Shown here: positions 25,979-34,832 of the stretch, piece by piece
How positions within the stretch are numbered: position 1 is the first letter of the stretch
Layout: every line of letters starts with the position of its first letter
Assembly (NCBI RefSeq): GCF_005280585.1
Contig: NZ_SZVO01000025.1
Location: 1 to 64,000 of the forward strand
Direction of reading: 5' to 3'
Length of the DNA: 64,000 nucleotides
DNA from: Dyadobacter frigoris
GTDB taxonomy: Bacteria; Bacteroidota; Bacteroidia; Cytophagales; Spirosomataceae
The notes under the pieces: model-generated
What the model was told of the DNA's origin: nothing
Database searches by the model: none
What the model saw: only the letters and a program-made list of their open reading frames with translations
Made by a program: the position numbers and the translations under genes

Positions 25979-27127
25979 TTATTTTGAAAAGCGTACAAAG
26001 TTTCCGAAAGGCCGCCGAAGCGAAACCGGATCAGGATAATTTTTCAAATACCCAGTACGTAAAATAAACTGAACCGAATTGCTCATACCCAAAGATTGGG
26101 CAAACTTTTGGTTCGTTGCAGGTTCTTCCAAAACCTGCGTCATAGGATGAATAGCAATGTTTTTCTCTCTGACTTTTAGAAATAAACGTTGCATCCGTTT
26201 GCCGGTTTCCAAAAGCGAAGCAACCGAATTGTCTTTGCCCGTGATTAATATCCATCCCGCAGATTGCGCTACCTGTTTGCTGACAGTATCAACATTTTGC
26301 TCCCTGAAACCCTTTTTCATCACGTTGGCTTTTCCATAGAAATTCCGCGCGGCGGACCGCCTTAAAACCCAACCAGGAATTCCGTCAATTTCCATGCTTG
26401 CTGCCGTAAGTCCGTCCCGGTATTTTTCTGCATCCTTACTTGAAAACCTGATCCATTCTGACAATTCTTTCTGAGCCGGGTCCCTATAGGATTGTAGCCT
26501 GTTGGCTTCTATGGTCTGTTCGCTTATCCATCCAGATTCCTTTGAAATTTTGGGTAAAAAATGTAAGAAATCAGGACTTTCATTTGTGAGAAACCTGACA
26601 TCCTGTTTTTTCAGATTATCTGAAAGATAGTTTAACCTGACGGTTCTTCGCTGTTTTATTTTTTGGATATCGTATGTGCGAACGATTGATTTAATCAGCT
26701 TGGCCTCTACACCATTTTCCTCCTGATTAGTTGCTGTCAATAGCTTAAAATCACAATCATAACCCAGGTTTCCGGCAGCATATTCGAGGTTTTGCAAAAA
26801 AGCACCAATCGATAATATCGTTTCCCGCTGCGTTGGATCCACACCCGGCAGCCATTTACTCTTATCGTTCCCGATTATCCAGTGATAAGGTTCTATATAT
26901 TTTACAAACCAAGGCTGCGTGTTATGCCCGCTTGGCGCCAGAGAGGCAAGATACAAAATCTCAATCTCATCCGGGTTCAACGGCGATCCACCCGCTTTAT
27001 CAGGCCTAATATCTGACCTTTTAAAATTGCTTCTATCACTCAGTGCATAACAGGTAAACCCTGCCAGGATCACCGCGCCCGTGGCCAGTCCCAGGAATCT
27101 CTTTCTGTCTATCAATATTTTTTCCAT
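25979..27127 (-). CDS. Acg-family FMN-binding nitroreductase-like protein
   Basis: A 382-residue protein with an N-terminal export or anchor segment (RKRFLGLATGAVILAGFT). The first nitroreductase half carries YLASLAPSGHNTQPWFVKY, the FMN-phosphate element of the Acg/nitroreductase group. KQRRTVRLNYL follows. A second half has GWILITGKDN and RMQRLFLKV, then the final IHPMTQVLEEP. The Acg family consists of tandem degenerate nitroreductase domains, found in hypoxia and stress regulons such as the mycobacterial dormancy set. It overlaps the upstream porin-like gene by 16 bp. Confidence 0.82.
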   Translation of the reverse strand: MEKILIDRKRFLGLATGAVILAGFTCYALSDRSNFKRSDIRPDKAGGSPLNPDEIEILYLASLAPSGHNTQPWFVKYIEPYHWIIGNDKSKWLPGVDPTQRETILSIGAFLQNLEYAAGNLGYDCDFKLLTATNQEENGVEAKLIKSIVRTYDIQKIKQRRTVRLNYLSDNLKKQDVRFLTNESPDFLHFLPKISKESGWISEQTIEANRLQSYRDPAQKELSEWIRFSSKDAEKYRDGLTAASMEIDGIPGWVLRRSAARNFYGKANVMKKGFREQNVDTVSKQVAQSAGWILITGKDNSVASLLETGKRMQRLFLKVREKNIAIHPMTQVLEEPATNQKFAQSLGMSNSVQFILRTGYLKNYPDPVSLRRPFGNFVRFSK

Positions 27128-27717
27128 AATCTTGCTCCTATTCTTATAACCGGTGACACATCCGCATTAGGGATATTGTAAGTTGCCTCTCCAAAATCAA
27201 CACTGTTATTACGTCTTAAATAAAGGTGCAAGCCAGGCTGTACATAGAAATATTTCCCGATAAAAAACTGATAGCTAATACCAAGACCGGTATCCACGCT
27301 TTTCAGGTCCTTTTTCATATCCGTACTTTTTTGTGTGATTTTAAAAGTATGAAACTCCAGATAGCTGTAAACTTCCAGGTTTTTCCAGACATTGTATCCA
27401 AAGAAAACACCAGGCGAAGTCGTGTAATACCTTTTAAAATCTGCTGACGAATTTTTCAAACCCGCAGTTTCGGCGTTGTAAGTACCGCCGTTAATAACGC
27501 TCGCCCGAATCCTGAATTTTTTGTACCGGTAACCCAGTGCAAAGTGATAGCCGCCTGTAAAAAACATGGGCACCAGGCTCTCTACTTCCAAGGCATGTTT
27601 TACAGTGTAAACAGCAGGATTAGGATGCCAGAAAGTACCGGCAGATGTGTCGTTTTGTGCTGATACATTAAATATTGCAAAAAACAGCATAAGCAGTAAT
27701 AAGAAATAATTTTTCAT
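27112..27717 (-). CDS. outer-membrane beta-barrel-like protein
   Basis: A 201-residue protein with a clear signal peptide (cleavage near NVSAQ-ND at 18-22). The rest alternates aromatic strands and ends with RIGARLWKKY, an approximate outer-membrane C-terminal strand. The family was not recognised beyond the beta-barrel type. It is the first gene of the four-gene run down to 25165, and overlaps the nitroreductase-like gene. Confidence 0.65.
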   Translation of the reverse strand: MKNYFLLLLMLFFAIFNVSAQNDTSAGTFWHPNPAVYTVKHALEVESLVPMFFTGGYHFALGYRYKKFRIRASVINGGTYNAETAGLKNSSADFKRYYTTSPGVFFGYNVWKNLEVYSYLEFHTFKITQKSTDMKKDLKSVDTGLGISYQFFIGKYFYVQPGLHLYLRRNNSVDFGEATYNIPNADVSPVIRIGARLWKKY

Positions 27718-27859
27718 TGTCCGTCATTTATTAAAATGTTGTGAGGCATTGACATACGGTCAATTGAATACATACAAAGCTTGCAGTTGGCAAAGACATA
27801 ACTGTTGTATCATCTATACAAATTATTACATACTTCACGCTTTTATACAGTACCAAATG

Positions 27860-27875
27860 TGTGATTCATACAACT
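27860..27875 (+). promoter_or_regulatory. 16-bp element, copy g
   Basis: TGTGATTCATACAACT on the plus strand, ending 80 bp before the histidine kinase start at 27956. It is an exact match and the only copy that points rightward; its spacing equals that seen at the two BON genes. Confidence 0.65.
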
Positions 27876-27955
27876 ATTTGACTGTCTCATGTAAACTTTC
27901 CTGTCTGAATACTGTCACCTTTGATGGTAGGATCCAGTCAAAATAAGCTCATCAA

Positions 27956-28636
27956 ATGAATAATCCATTCAATCCATTATTCGACGCGCCATTGGCTTGT
28001 GATTTCACAGCTACGCTTGCACACGAAATACGTAATCCCTTGGCGACAATCGATCTGTCTCTCGAACTGATGCTTTCAGAACGTAAAGATGATGATCTGA
28101 AAACATACATGGATATCATCAAACGAAGTACGGACAGAATTAACGATCTGGTCAATGAAATGATCAAAAACCGTAGTTTGGATGAAGCTCAGATTGCAAA
28201 CCAGTCACTTCATCATCTGCTTGATGAAGTCGTTGAAATGGCAAAGGACAGGATCATGCTTAAAAATATTATGGTTTGTAAAGAATATGATCCCACAGAC
28301 TGTATTGTTGCTTTAAATCGTCCGAAAATGAAAATTGCTCTAACCAATATTATTGTAAATGCGATTGAGGCAATGGATACACAGCAGGGAGAACTGAAAC
28401 TGGTTACCATGTCCATTGCCGGAAAATATGTTGTCCAGATCGAGGATAACGGCCGTGGTATCAGCGAAAAAAACCTGAAAAATATATTTCAAGCAAATTA
28501 TACGAACAAGCCCGGCGGCATGGGTATTGGGCTGGCGTCGACTTATGATATTCTTGAATCAAATCATGTGAAAGTACATGTAGAGTCAGAGGTAGGATCG
28601 GGAACCCAATTCTTTCTGCTATTTGATAAAAATTAA
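27956..28636 (+). CDS. short histidine kinase without sensor domain
   Basis: A 226-residue cytosolic kinase made only of HisKA and HATPase_c. The phosphorylated residue is His23 in LAHEIRNPLA. N-box NIIVNAIEAM, G1 DNGRGIS, and G2 GGMGIGLAS are intact. The lack of an input domain suggests that it depends on another protein or on its own level. It has no response-regulator partner next to it. Copy g of the element lies 80 bp upstream, so its level may be controlled by the same regulator as the BON genes. Confidence 0.88.
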   Translation: MNNPFNPLFDAPLACDFTATLAHEIRNPLATIDLSLELMLSERKDDDLKTYMDIIKRSTDRINDLVNEMIKNRSLDEAQIANQSLHHLLDEVVEMAKDRIMLKNIMVCKEYDPTDCIVALNRPKMKIALTNIIVNAIEAMDTQQGELKLVTMSIAGKYVVQIEDNGRGISEKNLKNIFQANYTNKPGGMGIGLASTYDILESNHVKVHVESEVGSGTQFFLLFDKN

Positions 28637-28713
28637 AAGATTTTTGGCTTAAAGACCCCGGCCAGTTCAGCTCAAACCAGTAATCAGCAAACTAACAACC
28701 AACTTCAACAAAT

Positions 28714-30096
28714 ATGGCCATTCAAACGGTTGACCCCAATACAAACCAGCTTCTCAAATCATTCGAAGAAATGAGTGTTTTTCAGGTAGATGAAGCGATT
28801 TCGGAAGCTACTACCGCTTTTACTTCGTGGAGAAAAACAAGCTACGAAGAGCGCGCTCATTTACTCCGCAAAGTAGCCACCCTGATGCGTGACCAAAAGC
28901 AATATCTGGCCAGGCTCATTACCATGGAAATGGGCAAACTTATTTCACAGGCAGAAGGCGAGATCACTTTAAGTGCTGATATCCTTGATTATTACGCTGA
29001 TAACGGCGCAAAATTTCTGGCTGATAAACCACTTTCTCCAGAATATGGCAAAGCATTTATCCGTTACAGCCCAGTCGGTGTTTTACTGGGTGTTGAACCC
29101 TGGAATTTCCCCTTTTACCAGGTTGCGCGGTTTGCTGCACCCAATATCATGGCAGGCAATACCGTACTTGTCAAACATGCGTCCATTGTTCCCCAATGCG
29201 CAATCGCCATTGAAGACCTGTTCAAAGAGGCCGGTGCGCCAAAAGGTATTTACACAAACCTGTTGATTTCCGGTAAACGTGCATCCATGCTGGTATCTGA
29301 CAAACGCATCAAGGGCGTTTCACTTACAGGAAGCGAAGCGGCCGGAGCCAGTATCGCGTCCGAAGCTGGAAAAAACCTGAAAAAATCGGTTCTAGAATTA
29401 GGGGGAAGTGATGCTTTTATCATTCTGGAAGATGCTGATATTGATAAAGCGGTTGAGTGGGCGGTTGTCGGACGGATCAATAACAACGGAGAGTGCTGCG
29501 TAGCCGCCAAGCGGTTTATTGCGGTAGAGTCCATTGCAGACGAATTTATCACAAAATTCAAGGACAAAATGGCCGAACTGATTGTGGGAGATCCTATGGA
29601 TGCTGCAACTCAATTGGGACCGTTAAGTAGCGAAGAAGCCGCAGTTTCGCTGGCGGACCAGGTACAAAGATCTGTGGACGCCGGGGCAAAAGTGCTCCTG
29701 GGCGGAAAACGCCCGGTCAGACCAGGTGCTTTCATGGAACCAACGATTCTGACGGATCTACACCCGGGCATTCCAGCTTACTATGAAGAATTATTTGGCC
29801 CGGTTGCTTCTTTTTACAGGGTAAAAGATGAACAGGCAGCCATAGATCTGGCCAATGATTCTCCCTTTGGTTTGGGTGGATCCGTATTCACCCAGGATAT
29901 TGAACGTGGTAAGTTGATTGCCGATCAGATTGATACCGGGATGGTATTTATCAACCACCCGACATGGACCCAGGCAGATCTGCCTTTCGGAGGAACAAAA
30001 GGCTCTGGTTATGGCCGCGAATTATCTGAATTAGGCATTGATGAATTTGTCAATAAAAAACTCATCCGGGTAAGTGAACTGAACGATCCGTTTTAA
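28714..30096 (+). CDS. NAD(P)-dependent succinate-semialdehyde dehydrogenase-type enzyme
   Basis: A 460-residue aldehyde dehydrogenase. The active-site Cys262 is in NNNGECCVAAKRF (the usual NxGQxC here has Glu for Gln), and the general base Glu228 is in LELGGSDAF. The cofactor segment GVEPWNFPFYQ and the closing GGTKGSGYGRELSELG match the GabD group. It would oxidise succinate semialdehyde or similar to the acid. It starts 77 bp after the kinase, on the same strand; the gap contains no obvious promoter, so co-transcription is possible. Confidence 0.88.
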   Translation: MAIQTVDPNTNQLLKSFEEMSVFQVDEAISEATTAFTSWRKTSYEERAHLLRKVATLMRDQKQYLARLITMEMGKLISQAEGEITLSADILDYYADNGAKFLADKPLSPEYGKAFIRYSPVGVLLGVEPWNFPFYQVARFAAPNIMAGNTVLVKHASIVPQCAIAIEDLFKEAGAPKGIYTNLLISGKRASMLVSDKRIKGVSLTGSEAAGASIASEAGKNLKKSVLELGGSDAFIILEDADIDKAVEWAVVGRINNNGECCVAAKRFIAVESIADEFITKFKDKMAELIVGDPMDAATQLGPLSSEEAAVSLADQVQRSVDAGAKVLLGGKRPVRPGAFMEPTILTDLHPGIPAYYEELFGPVASFYRVKDEQAAIDLANDSPFGLGGSVFTQDIERGKLIADQIDTGMVFINHPTWTQADLPFGGTKGSGYGRELSELGIDEFVNKKLIRVSELNDPF

Positions 30097-30148
30097 ATTT
30101 TTTGCTGGGGCAAAACATACAATACCCTTACATATCATCAAACAAATT

Positions 30149-30180
30149 GGAAAGAAGACATCTGAAAATGTCTTCTTTCC
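30149..30180 (+). terminator. hairpin terminator after the aldehyde dehydrogenase
   Basis: A perfect 13-bp stem, GGAAAGAAGACAT with ATGTCTTCTTTCC, around a 6-nt loop, 52 bp after the stop codon. Confidence 0.75.
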
Positions 30181-30198
30181 TTACTTTAAATCAGTGTC

Positions 30199-30330
30199 AT
30201 GACAACAAGACAAATTGTACTTGCCTCCAGGCCGGTGGGGGTGCCAACCAAAGAAAACTTCAGGTTTGAAAATATTGATCTGCCCGAGTTAAAAGAAGGA
30301 GAAGTGCTTCTCAAAGGGCTGTACAGCTAA
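30199..30330 (+). pseudogene. N-terminal remnant of NADP-dependent (CurA-type) oxidoreductase
   Basis: An in-frame ATG gives 43 residues, MTTRQIVLASRPVGVPTKEN then FRFENIDLPELKEGEVLLKG, ending LYS and a TAA stop at 30328. This is the typical start of the YncB/CurA NADP-dependent oxidoreductase family, where LLKxxYxSVDPYMR normally follows. After the stop the frame reads VDI, showing the family's SVD and then nothing. So the gene was truncated by a nonsense codon and a deletion, leaving only its first 45 or so codons. Confidence 0.8.
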
Positions 30331-30350
30331 GTCGATATTAAATTAATCCT

Positions 30351-30650
30351 ATGAAAAAACATTATGATACGGTCAGCGTGGCTATTGAAAAACTCCGGAA
30401 ACTGGGTTTTACAGAGGACTTTAACTTAAAAGAAAATTGCCTGGCCCACCCACCGGACATGATCAAAGCTGATGACTTTATTATCGTGGACGTGTACCGT
30501 TACGAAGGTAATTCTGATCCGGCGGATGAAGCGGCAGTTTATGCAATTGAATCATTTTCCGGTATTAAGGGTATTCTTGTAACAGGTTATGGTATTTCTT
30601 CCGATTCCGCTTCGGAGGAAATACTAAAAAAACTCAATATAAGGGAGTAA
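30351..30650 (+). CDS. small conserved Bacteroidota protein ('PRPP synthetase-like' family)
   Basis: A 99-residue protein. DTVSVAIEKLRKLGFTEDFN and YAIESFSGIKGILVTGYG match a short Bacteroidota family that is often labelled 'phosphoribosylpyrophosphate synthetase'. It is far too short for that enzyme and lacks its PRPP loop, so I treat the label as misleading. Cytosolic, alpha/beta. It starts 21 bp after the broken oxidoreductase and ends 28 bp before the YoaK gene. Confidence 0.7.
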   Translation: MKKHYDTVSVAIEKLRKLGFTEDFNLKENCLAHPPDMIKADDFIIVDVYRYEGNSDPADEAAVYAIESFSGIKGILVTGYGISSDSASEEILKKLNIRE

Positions 30651-30678
30651 TAAAACCATTTATCCTGCAAACAAAATC

Positions 30679-31422
30679 ATGCTCCGACACTCTGGCACAC
30701 ATCGTACACCAAAGCATAATCTGAAACTGGCAACCCTGCTCGGTCTAACAGCCGGGTTCGTTAATGCAGAAGGATTTCTTGGATTCTCCGTGCTTACTAC
30801 CAATATAACCGGCCATGCTGCCTTATTAGCTGAGGGGATTGCACAGCAAAACTGGCAAAATGCACAAGTCATTGTTTTATGGATGCTTTTATTTCTTGCA
30901 GGTGCTTTTACATCCGGATTATCCTTATCTCTTTTTGGCGTACATCAACGCTATTCGTACTCCATCCCGATCGTGATCGAAATAACCATACTTGTCTTTT
31001 CGGCACTTTATGGATACAAATACGATGGGACCATTTTATCCAAAATAGTCTTTGCCGGCAGTCTGCTTTTTTCAATGGGTTTGCAGAATGCATTGGTTTC
31101 ACTGGTTTCCGGATCTGTGGTAAGAACAACCCATCTTACCGGTACATTTACAGACCTTGGAATTGAACTGGCACAATTGGTAAACACCAACAATAATGAC
31201 CGTACAGTCATTCATTCCAAAATAAAACTTAAACTATTTATCATCTGCTCCTTTATGTCAGGCGCGATTGCCGGTGCTTATCTGTTTCAACGTGTCGGAT
31301 TTAAATCATTTTTTGTCCCTGTTCTTATTTTAACTTTTGTTCTGCTATACGATATATTGAGAGTCAATGTAAAACGGTATTATCATACAACTACAAAGGC
31401 TTTCAAAAAGGATATTAGTTAA
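30679..31422 (+). CDS. YoaK-family (DUF1275) membrane protein
   Basis: A 247-residue membrane protein with six predicted spans. The signature AGFVNAEGFLGFSVLTTNITG and the later QNALVSLVSGSVVRTTHLTG are those of the YoaK/DUF1275 family. The family resembles small transporters, but no substrate is known. It starts 28 bp after the 99-residue gene, so the two may share a transcript. Confidence 0.88.
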   Translation: MLRHSGTHRTPKHNLKLATLLGLTAGFVNAEGFLGFSVLTTNITGHAALLAEGIAQQNWQNAQVIVLWMLLFLAGAFTSGLSLSLFGVHQRYSYSIPIVIEITILVFSALYGYKYDGTILSKIVFAGSLLFSMGLQNALVSLVSGSVVRTTHLTGTFTDLGIELAQLVNTNNNDRTVIHSKIKLKLFIICSFMSGAIAGAYLFQRVGFKSFFVPVLILTFVLLYDILRVNVKRYYHTTTKAFKKDIS

Positions 31423-31527
31423 ACCGGTAATTCTATGCCAAGAATTTACAGGATGTAGTTGACAAATGGATCGTTGAGATATCCCGTTTCCCTAAAAATT
31501 AACCCGCAAATTATCAGATCCAATTCC

Positions 31528-32334
31528 TTAGATATATCCTAAATCTTCCAGTTTGAGCGTTTTGTTAGTAGCAAAGATTTCCTCCCAAGTTTCAGAATCA
31601 AGAATTTCTATGTTTTCACATTTTGATTTAAAATGAAATAATTCTCCACCCGACGTAGATTCGGTGCCTGGAAGTTTTTGAAGTAGTGTCAGCAGCTCTT
31701 CTTTTTCTTTCGAGGTTTTCACCATGATAATAACTTTATTGAATTTGTAAGGAGATCGTTTAATGGAAAATGGTAGTCCCTTAATTCCCATATCTTCAAA
31801 CCAATTCAGATTATCTACCCATCTCCATTCTCGTTCATGAGTCCAATCTATGGGATTTATTTTTCCACCCAGATTGGTAGCTACATAACGATATTGTTCG
31901 TTTAGGCTTATTCCTGATGTACTAGATAGGTTTCTGAAACCATCTATATCTTCTTCTACCGGGTCAGAAGTCAATCCATAAATCACTGGCCGAGTACCTG
32001 CTCGAAATAATTCTTCTTTCAAAAATGCAATGCCGTATTCACTTACATATTTCGGATCTCGCTGCTTGACATATTCTAAAATTGCTCCTAAAGGCATTTC
32101 TGTAAAACATATTGCAGGCTTCGGCCCATAAATTGTCCTTTTCCCACTGCGTTCAGACCAGCTACACTTTAAATATCCATCCGTTAAAATTTGCTTTAAA
32201 ACCGAAAACGGTCCATTTTTTCTTGCATTTTCTTGAAATTTTCGAAGCCCCCCTTCTATAAGGGCGTTATAGCCGTCTGTGTTTTTTTTGTGTACAAAAT
32301 GAGTTAACCATTTAGTTGTATCGTAACGGATCAT
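31528..32334 (-). CDS. AbiGi/DUF2971-like protein, possible phage-resistance accessory
   Basis: A 268-residue cytosolic protein. KWLTHFVHKKNTDG at the start, PAICFTEMPLGAILEYV near 75-90, RPVIYGLT, and IDWTHEREWRWVD are in the order seen in the abortive-infection AbiGi and DUF2971 groups. The catalytic role of those families is not established. It is an isolated gene of low G+C between metabolic genes, with no recognisable toxin partner. The call is by pattern; function is unproved. Confidence 0.5.
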   Translation of the reverse strand: MIRYDTTKWLTHFVHKKNTDGYNALIEGGLRKFQENARKNGPFSVLKQILTDGYLKCSWSERSGKRTIYGPKPAICFTEMPLGAILEYVKQRDPKYVSEYGIAFLKEELFRAGTRPVIYGLTSDPVEEDIDGFRNLSSTSGISLNEQYRYVATNLGGKINPIDWTHEREWRWVDNLNWFEDMGIKGLPFSIKRSPYKFNKVIIMVKTSKEKEELLTLLQKLPGTESTSGGELFHFKSKCENIEILDSETWEEIFATNKTLKLEDLGYI

Positions 32335-32400
32335 AAATTTCTAAAAATTGGATATTATTGAACTCAAATTATAAAGTATGAGAAGAGCATAATTTAGCAA

Positions 32401-32442
32401 AAAGGCGGGAGAAATTATAAAAACATGATTTCTCCCGCCTTT
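32401..32442 (-). terminator. hairpin terminator of porin-family gene
   Basis: A 15-bp perfect stem, AAAGGCGGGAGAAAT with ATTTCTCCCGCCTTT, 22 bp downstream of the porin-family stop. Its tails are A- and T-rich on the appropriate sides, so it can work in both directions. Confidence 0.85.
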
Positions 32443-32463
32443 CACTTAATGAAGTCTAATCTA

Positions 32464-33039
32464 CTACTTAATAATCGGTATCACCCAAAACACACTTGCC
32501 TGAATGACGCTGTTTTTGAAATCGGGGCTGATCTCTTTTCCCGAAAAGTCCCCTACTTCCGATATTCCCGCCATGTACCGGAGTCCAACGCCCAAACCAT
32601 TATCAGACTGATAACCCAATCCTGCACCCAGTGACAGATCCAGGCTTTTTGCAAAATTGTTGATCGTCTGGTCCGGGATACTTTCCGACAACCGCAAACC
32701 AGCCTGAGGACCCGCCTCAATATAAAATCCTGTTGCAATCCGAAACTTTAACATGACCGGAATGTTCAGATAATTGATTTTAAAATCTTTCTTACTACCA
32801 TCACTTTCAACTTTGGCTCCCTGGGTAGAAAAAAGAACTTCAGGTTGAACTGAGAAAATTTCTCCAAAACCAAAATTGAGAACTCCACCTAAATGATAAC
32901 CCACTTTCGCATCTGAATTAATATCCCCGCCAGAATAATTACTGAGGTTGATACCAGCCTTGGGGCCAAAACTGAATGTCTGGGCAAAAGAGCATGTGCT
33001 TAAAGCGAGCAGTAGAAATGTAATTGATAACTTTTTCAT
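32464..33039 (-). CDS. porin-family outer-membrane beta-barrel protein
   Basis: A 191-residue protein with a signal peptide cut near CSFAQ-TF (residue 20). The sequence FSFGPKAGINLSNYSGG followed by KVGYHLGGVLNFGFGE and FSVQPEVLFSTQGAK is the typical Bacteroidota outer-membrane barrel (PF13568 type). Eight strands are likely. The ligand is unknown. Copy f of the 16-bp element lies about 236 bp upstream, reading toward it. Confidence 0.88.
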   Translation of the reverse strand: MKKLSITFLLLALSTCSFAQTFSFGPKAGINLSNYSGGDINSDAKVGYHLGGVLNFGFGEIFSVQPEVLFSTQGAKVESDGSKKDFKINYLNIPVMLKFRIATGFYIEAGPQAGLRLSESIPDQTINNFAKSLDLSLGAGLGYQSDNGLGVGLRYMAGISEVGDFSGKEISPDFKNSVIQASVFWVIPIIK

Positions 33040-33274
33040 TACGTTGTTTTAGTTAAACTTAAAATTGATTTTGCTACTACATCCATACGGTTCGGGAATA
33101 TCAAGCGAAGCTTTTTTTATTGCAGGTAAAAGTCCCGACGGACTATTGGTAATCCCTGGAATTAATATATAATTCCTGCTAAAAAAGGTATTGGCACGGT
33201 TGTAGTGGTTAATCTTTTACTATTACAAAGCTTGCCCGATTTGACATGGCAATTGTTACACATCAATTTCCATT

Positions 33275-33290
33275 AGTTGCATTAATCACA
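33275..33290 (-). promoter_or_regulatory. 16-bp element, copy f
   Basis: AGTTGCATTAATCACA, exact consensus. It lies between divergent genes: 59 bp before the AraC gene at 33349 and 236 bp before the porin-family start at 33039. In the other copies the TGTGA end is distal to the gene, which favours control of the porin side, but either is possible. Confidence 0.5.
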
Positions 33291-33348
33291 GATTAGCAAA
33301 CTGACTTATGCATTTTTTGACTAGTGAAAATCACCTTCCCACATCATT

Positions 33349-33909
33349 ATGATACTGTACATCAAATATATGGTCAGTTTACGCTGCAAAATTCTGGTGA
33401 AAGACGAATTGACCAAATTAGGACTTCATTATGTGATCGTGGATTTGGGAACTGTCGAAATCCTTGAAGACATTACCCAAGAACAGCACAATGAACTAAA
33501 AAAAAATCTGCTCCGGTCGGGTCTTGAACTGCTTGATGACAAAAAGGGCATATTGATCGAAAAAATAAAGGCTGTAATCATAGAGATGGTTCACTATGCC
33601 GAAGAATTGCCTGTAACCAATTATTCTGACTACATCAGTGAAAAACTTGGCTATGACTATACGTACCTTTCCAACACTTTTTCAGAGGTAAAAGGAATAA
33701 ACATTCAACAGTTCATCATTCTTCACAAAATCGAAAAGGTAAAAGAACTATTATTATATGAAGATCTCAATTTAACTGAAATAGCATACATGCTGCATTA
33801 TAGCAGCGTATCGCACCTGTCAAACCAGTTCAAAAAAATTACCGGACTGTCTCCCTCCTATTTCAAAAAACTTAAAATGCAGCGAATTGAAAACCTGGAA
33901 AATGTGTAA
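33349..33909 (+). CDS. AraC-type regulator with degenerate HMA-like N-terminus, copy 1
   Basis: A 186-residue regulator. Residues 1-75 look like a heavy-metal-associated (HMA) beta-alpha-beta domain: YIKYMVSLRCKILVKDELTK corresponds to the metal motif C-x-x-C, but the first Cys is Ser and one Cys remains. Residues 85-180 are an AraC helix-turn-helix pair ending LSNQFKKITGLSPSYFK. Loss of the first Cys makes normal copper binding unlikely. The paralogue at 34967 has the same change. Confidence 0.8.
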   Translation: MILYIKYMVSLRCKILVKDELTKLGLHYVIVDLGTVEILEDITQEQHNELKKNLLRSGLELLDDKKGILIEKIKAVIIEMVHYAEELPVTNYSDYISEKLGYDYTYLSNTFSEVKGINIQQFIILHKIEKVKELLLYEDLNLTEIAYMLHYSSVSHLSNQFKKITGLSPSYFKKLKMQRIENLENV

Positions 33910-34005
33910 GATATGTAACATCTTCCGGTTCTTGTGTAAGGTATAAAAGTGATAATGTGCACACCTTTGTAAAACATTGGGTTATCTCAAATTTACAAAA
34001 ACAAC

Positions 34006-34287
34006 ATGAAACCAGAAAAACAGCAACGTGTCACGGAAATCATCCAGGCGCTTAACGCTAACCTGAAAATCGATGAAAACAATACGGAGACCTCAAAACA
34101 GGAAAATGTGATCCGCAAAGCGGCAAAGAAGCTCTACGAAGATTTTGTACACATTGCAAAAAAGAAATTGTCAAAAGAAAACAAACTATTTGCATTTGAA
34201 CTAAAAAAACAACTTAAAGAGGCCAGAAAAGCCGAAAGGACACTTGCCGTCACTGCCTTGCTTAAAAATAATATCGAACGCGCCTGA
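34006..34287 (+). CDS. small charged helical protein of unknown function
   Basis: A 93-residue, Lys- and Glu-rich, all-helical protein (LYEDFVHIAKKKLSKENKLF, LKEARKAERTLAVTALLK). No signal peptide, no known domain. It lies between two AraC paralogues and upstream of a single-BON protein. It may belong to the stress cluster by location only. Confidence 0.6.
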   Translation: MKPEKQQRVTEIIQALNANLKIDENNTETSKQENVIRKAAKKLYEDFVHIAKKKLSKENKLFAFELKKQLKEARKAERTLAVTALLKNNIERA

Positions 34288-34390
34288 CTTTGAAGCGTGT
34301 GGCTTATTTGTTCAGGATCTCTTTGATACTTAATTGATAGGACCGTTCTCTGTAATCTTCAAACAACTCATTTACGCTACATTTAGAATC

Positions 34391-34681
34391 ATGACAAAAA
34401 CCATAGAAGTCCAAAAATCCTGGGAGCCCGATTATGATTCCGAAGCTGCCAGACTTGAAACCGATAAAAACCTGAAAGAAAAAGTAATAAATGCGTTGCG
34501 GACCAACGTATTTATTAACTGTGAAAAAATAAGGGTACGTGTTACAGGCCGCCTTGTATTTTTAGAAGGAACGGTCCATCTGCAAAAGGAAAGAATTTCA
34601 GCTCAAAAATGCATCCGGGACATCTTCGGGATCCGGGCAGTGATAAACTACTTAACCTACCACAATGAGTACGCTGAGTAA
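34391..34681 (+). CDS. single BON-domain protein
   Basis: 97 residues from ATG 34391 (MTKTIEVQKSWEPDYDSEAA); an upstream ATG at 34334 adds 19 residues of no clear meaning. Residues 30-95 form one BON domain (VINALRTNVFINCEKIRVRV, VFLEGTVHLQKERISAQKCI). No signal peptide, as for the two triple-BON proteins in this window. Followed by a hairpin terminator at 34730. Confidence 0.78.
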   Translation: MTKTIEVQKSWEPDYDSEAARLETDKNLKEKVINALRTNVFINCEKIRVRVTGRLVFLEGTVHLQKERISAQKCIRDIFGIRAVINYLTYHNEYAE

Positions 34682-34729
34682 ACAACTATACTCGTAAGCC
34701 AAAATAATATGTTGTTTATCAGATATTTA

Positions 34730-34759
34730 AAAAGGAGATAATGATCATTACCTCCTTTT
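34730..34759 (+). terminator. hairpin terminator after BON gene
   Basis: AAAAGGAG pairs with CTCCTTTT around the self-complementary TAATGATCATTA, 48 bp after the stop codon, with a T-rich 3' tail. Confidence 0.7.
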
Positions 34760-34832
34760 CTTTGTGCCATAAAACCTAAAAACGGCATATCATAAACTAA
34801 TTCTCCTGCTCTTATCCACTATTGTAATAACT

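Noticed and set aside
30351..30650. Phosphoribosylpyrophosphate synthetase
   Set aside because: The protein is only 99 residues and has no PRPP-binding loop, although the family is often labelled so.
8616..33290. Sigma-54 promoters as an explanation of the 16-bp element
   Set aside because: The element lacks the GG-N10-GC spacing required at -24/-12.
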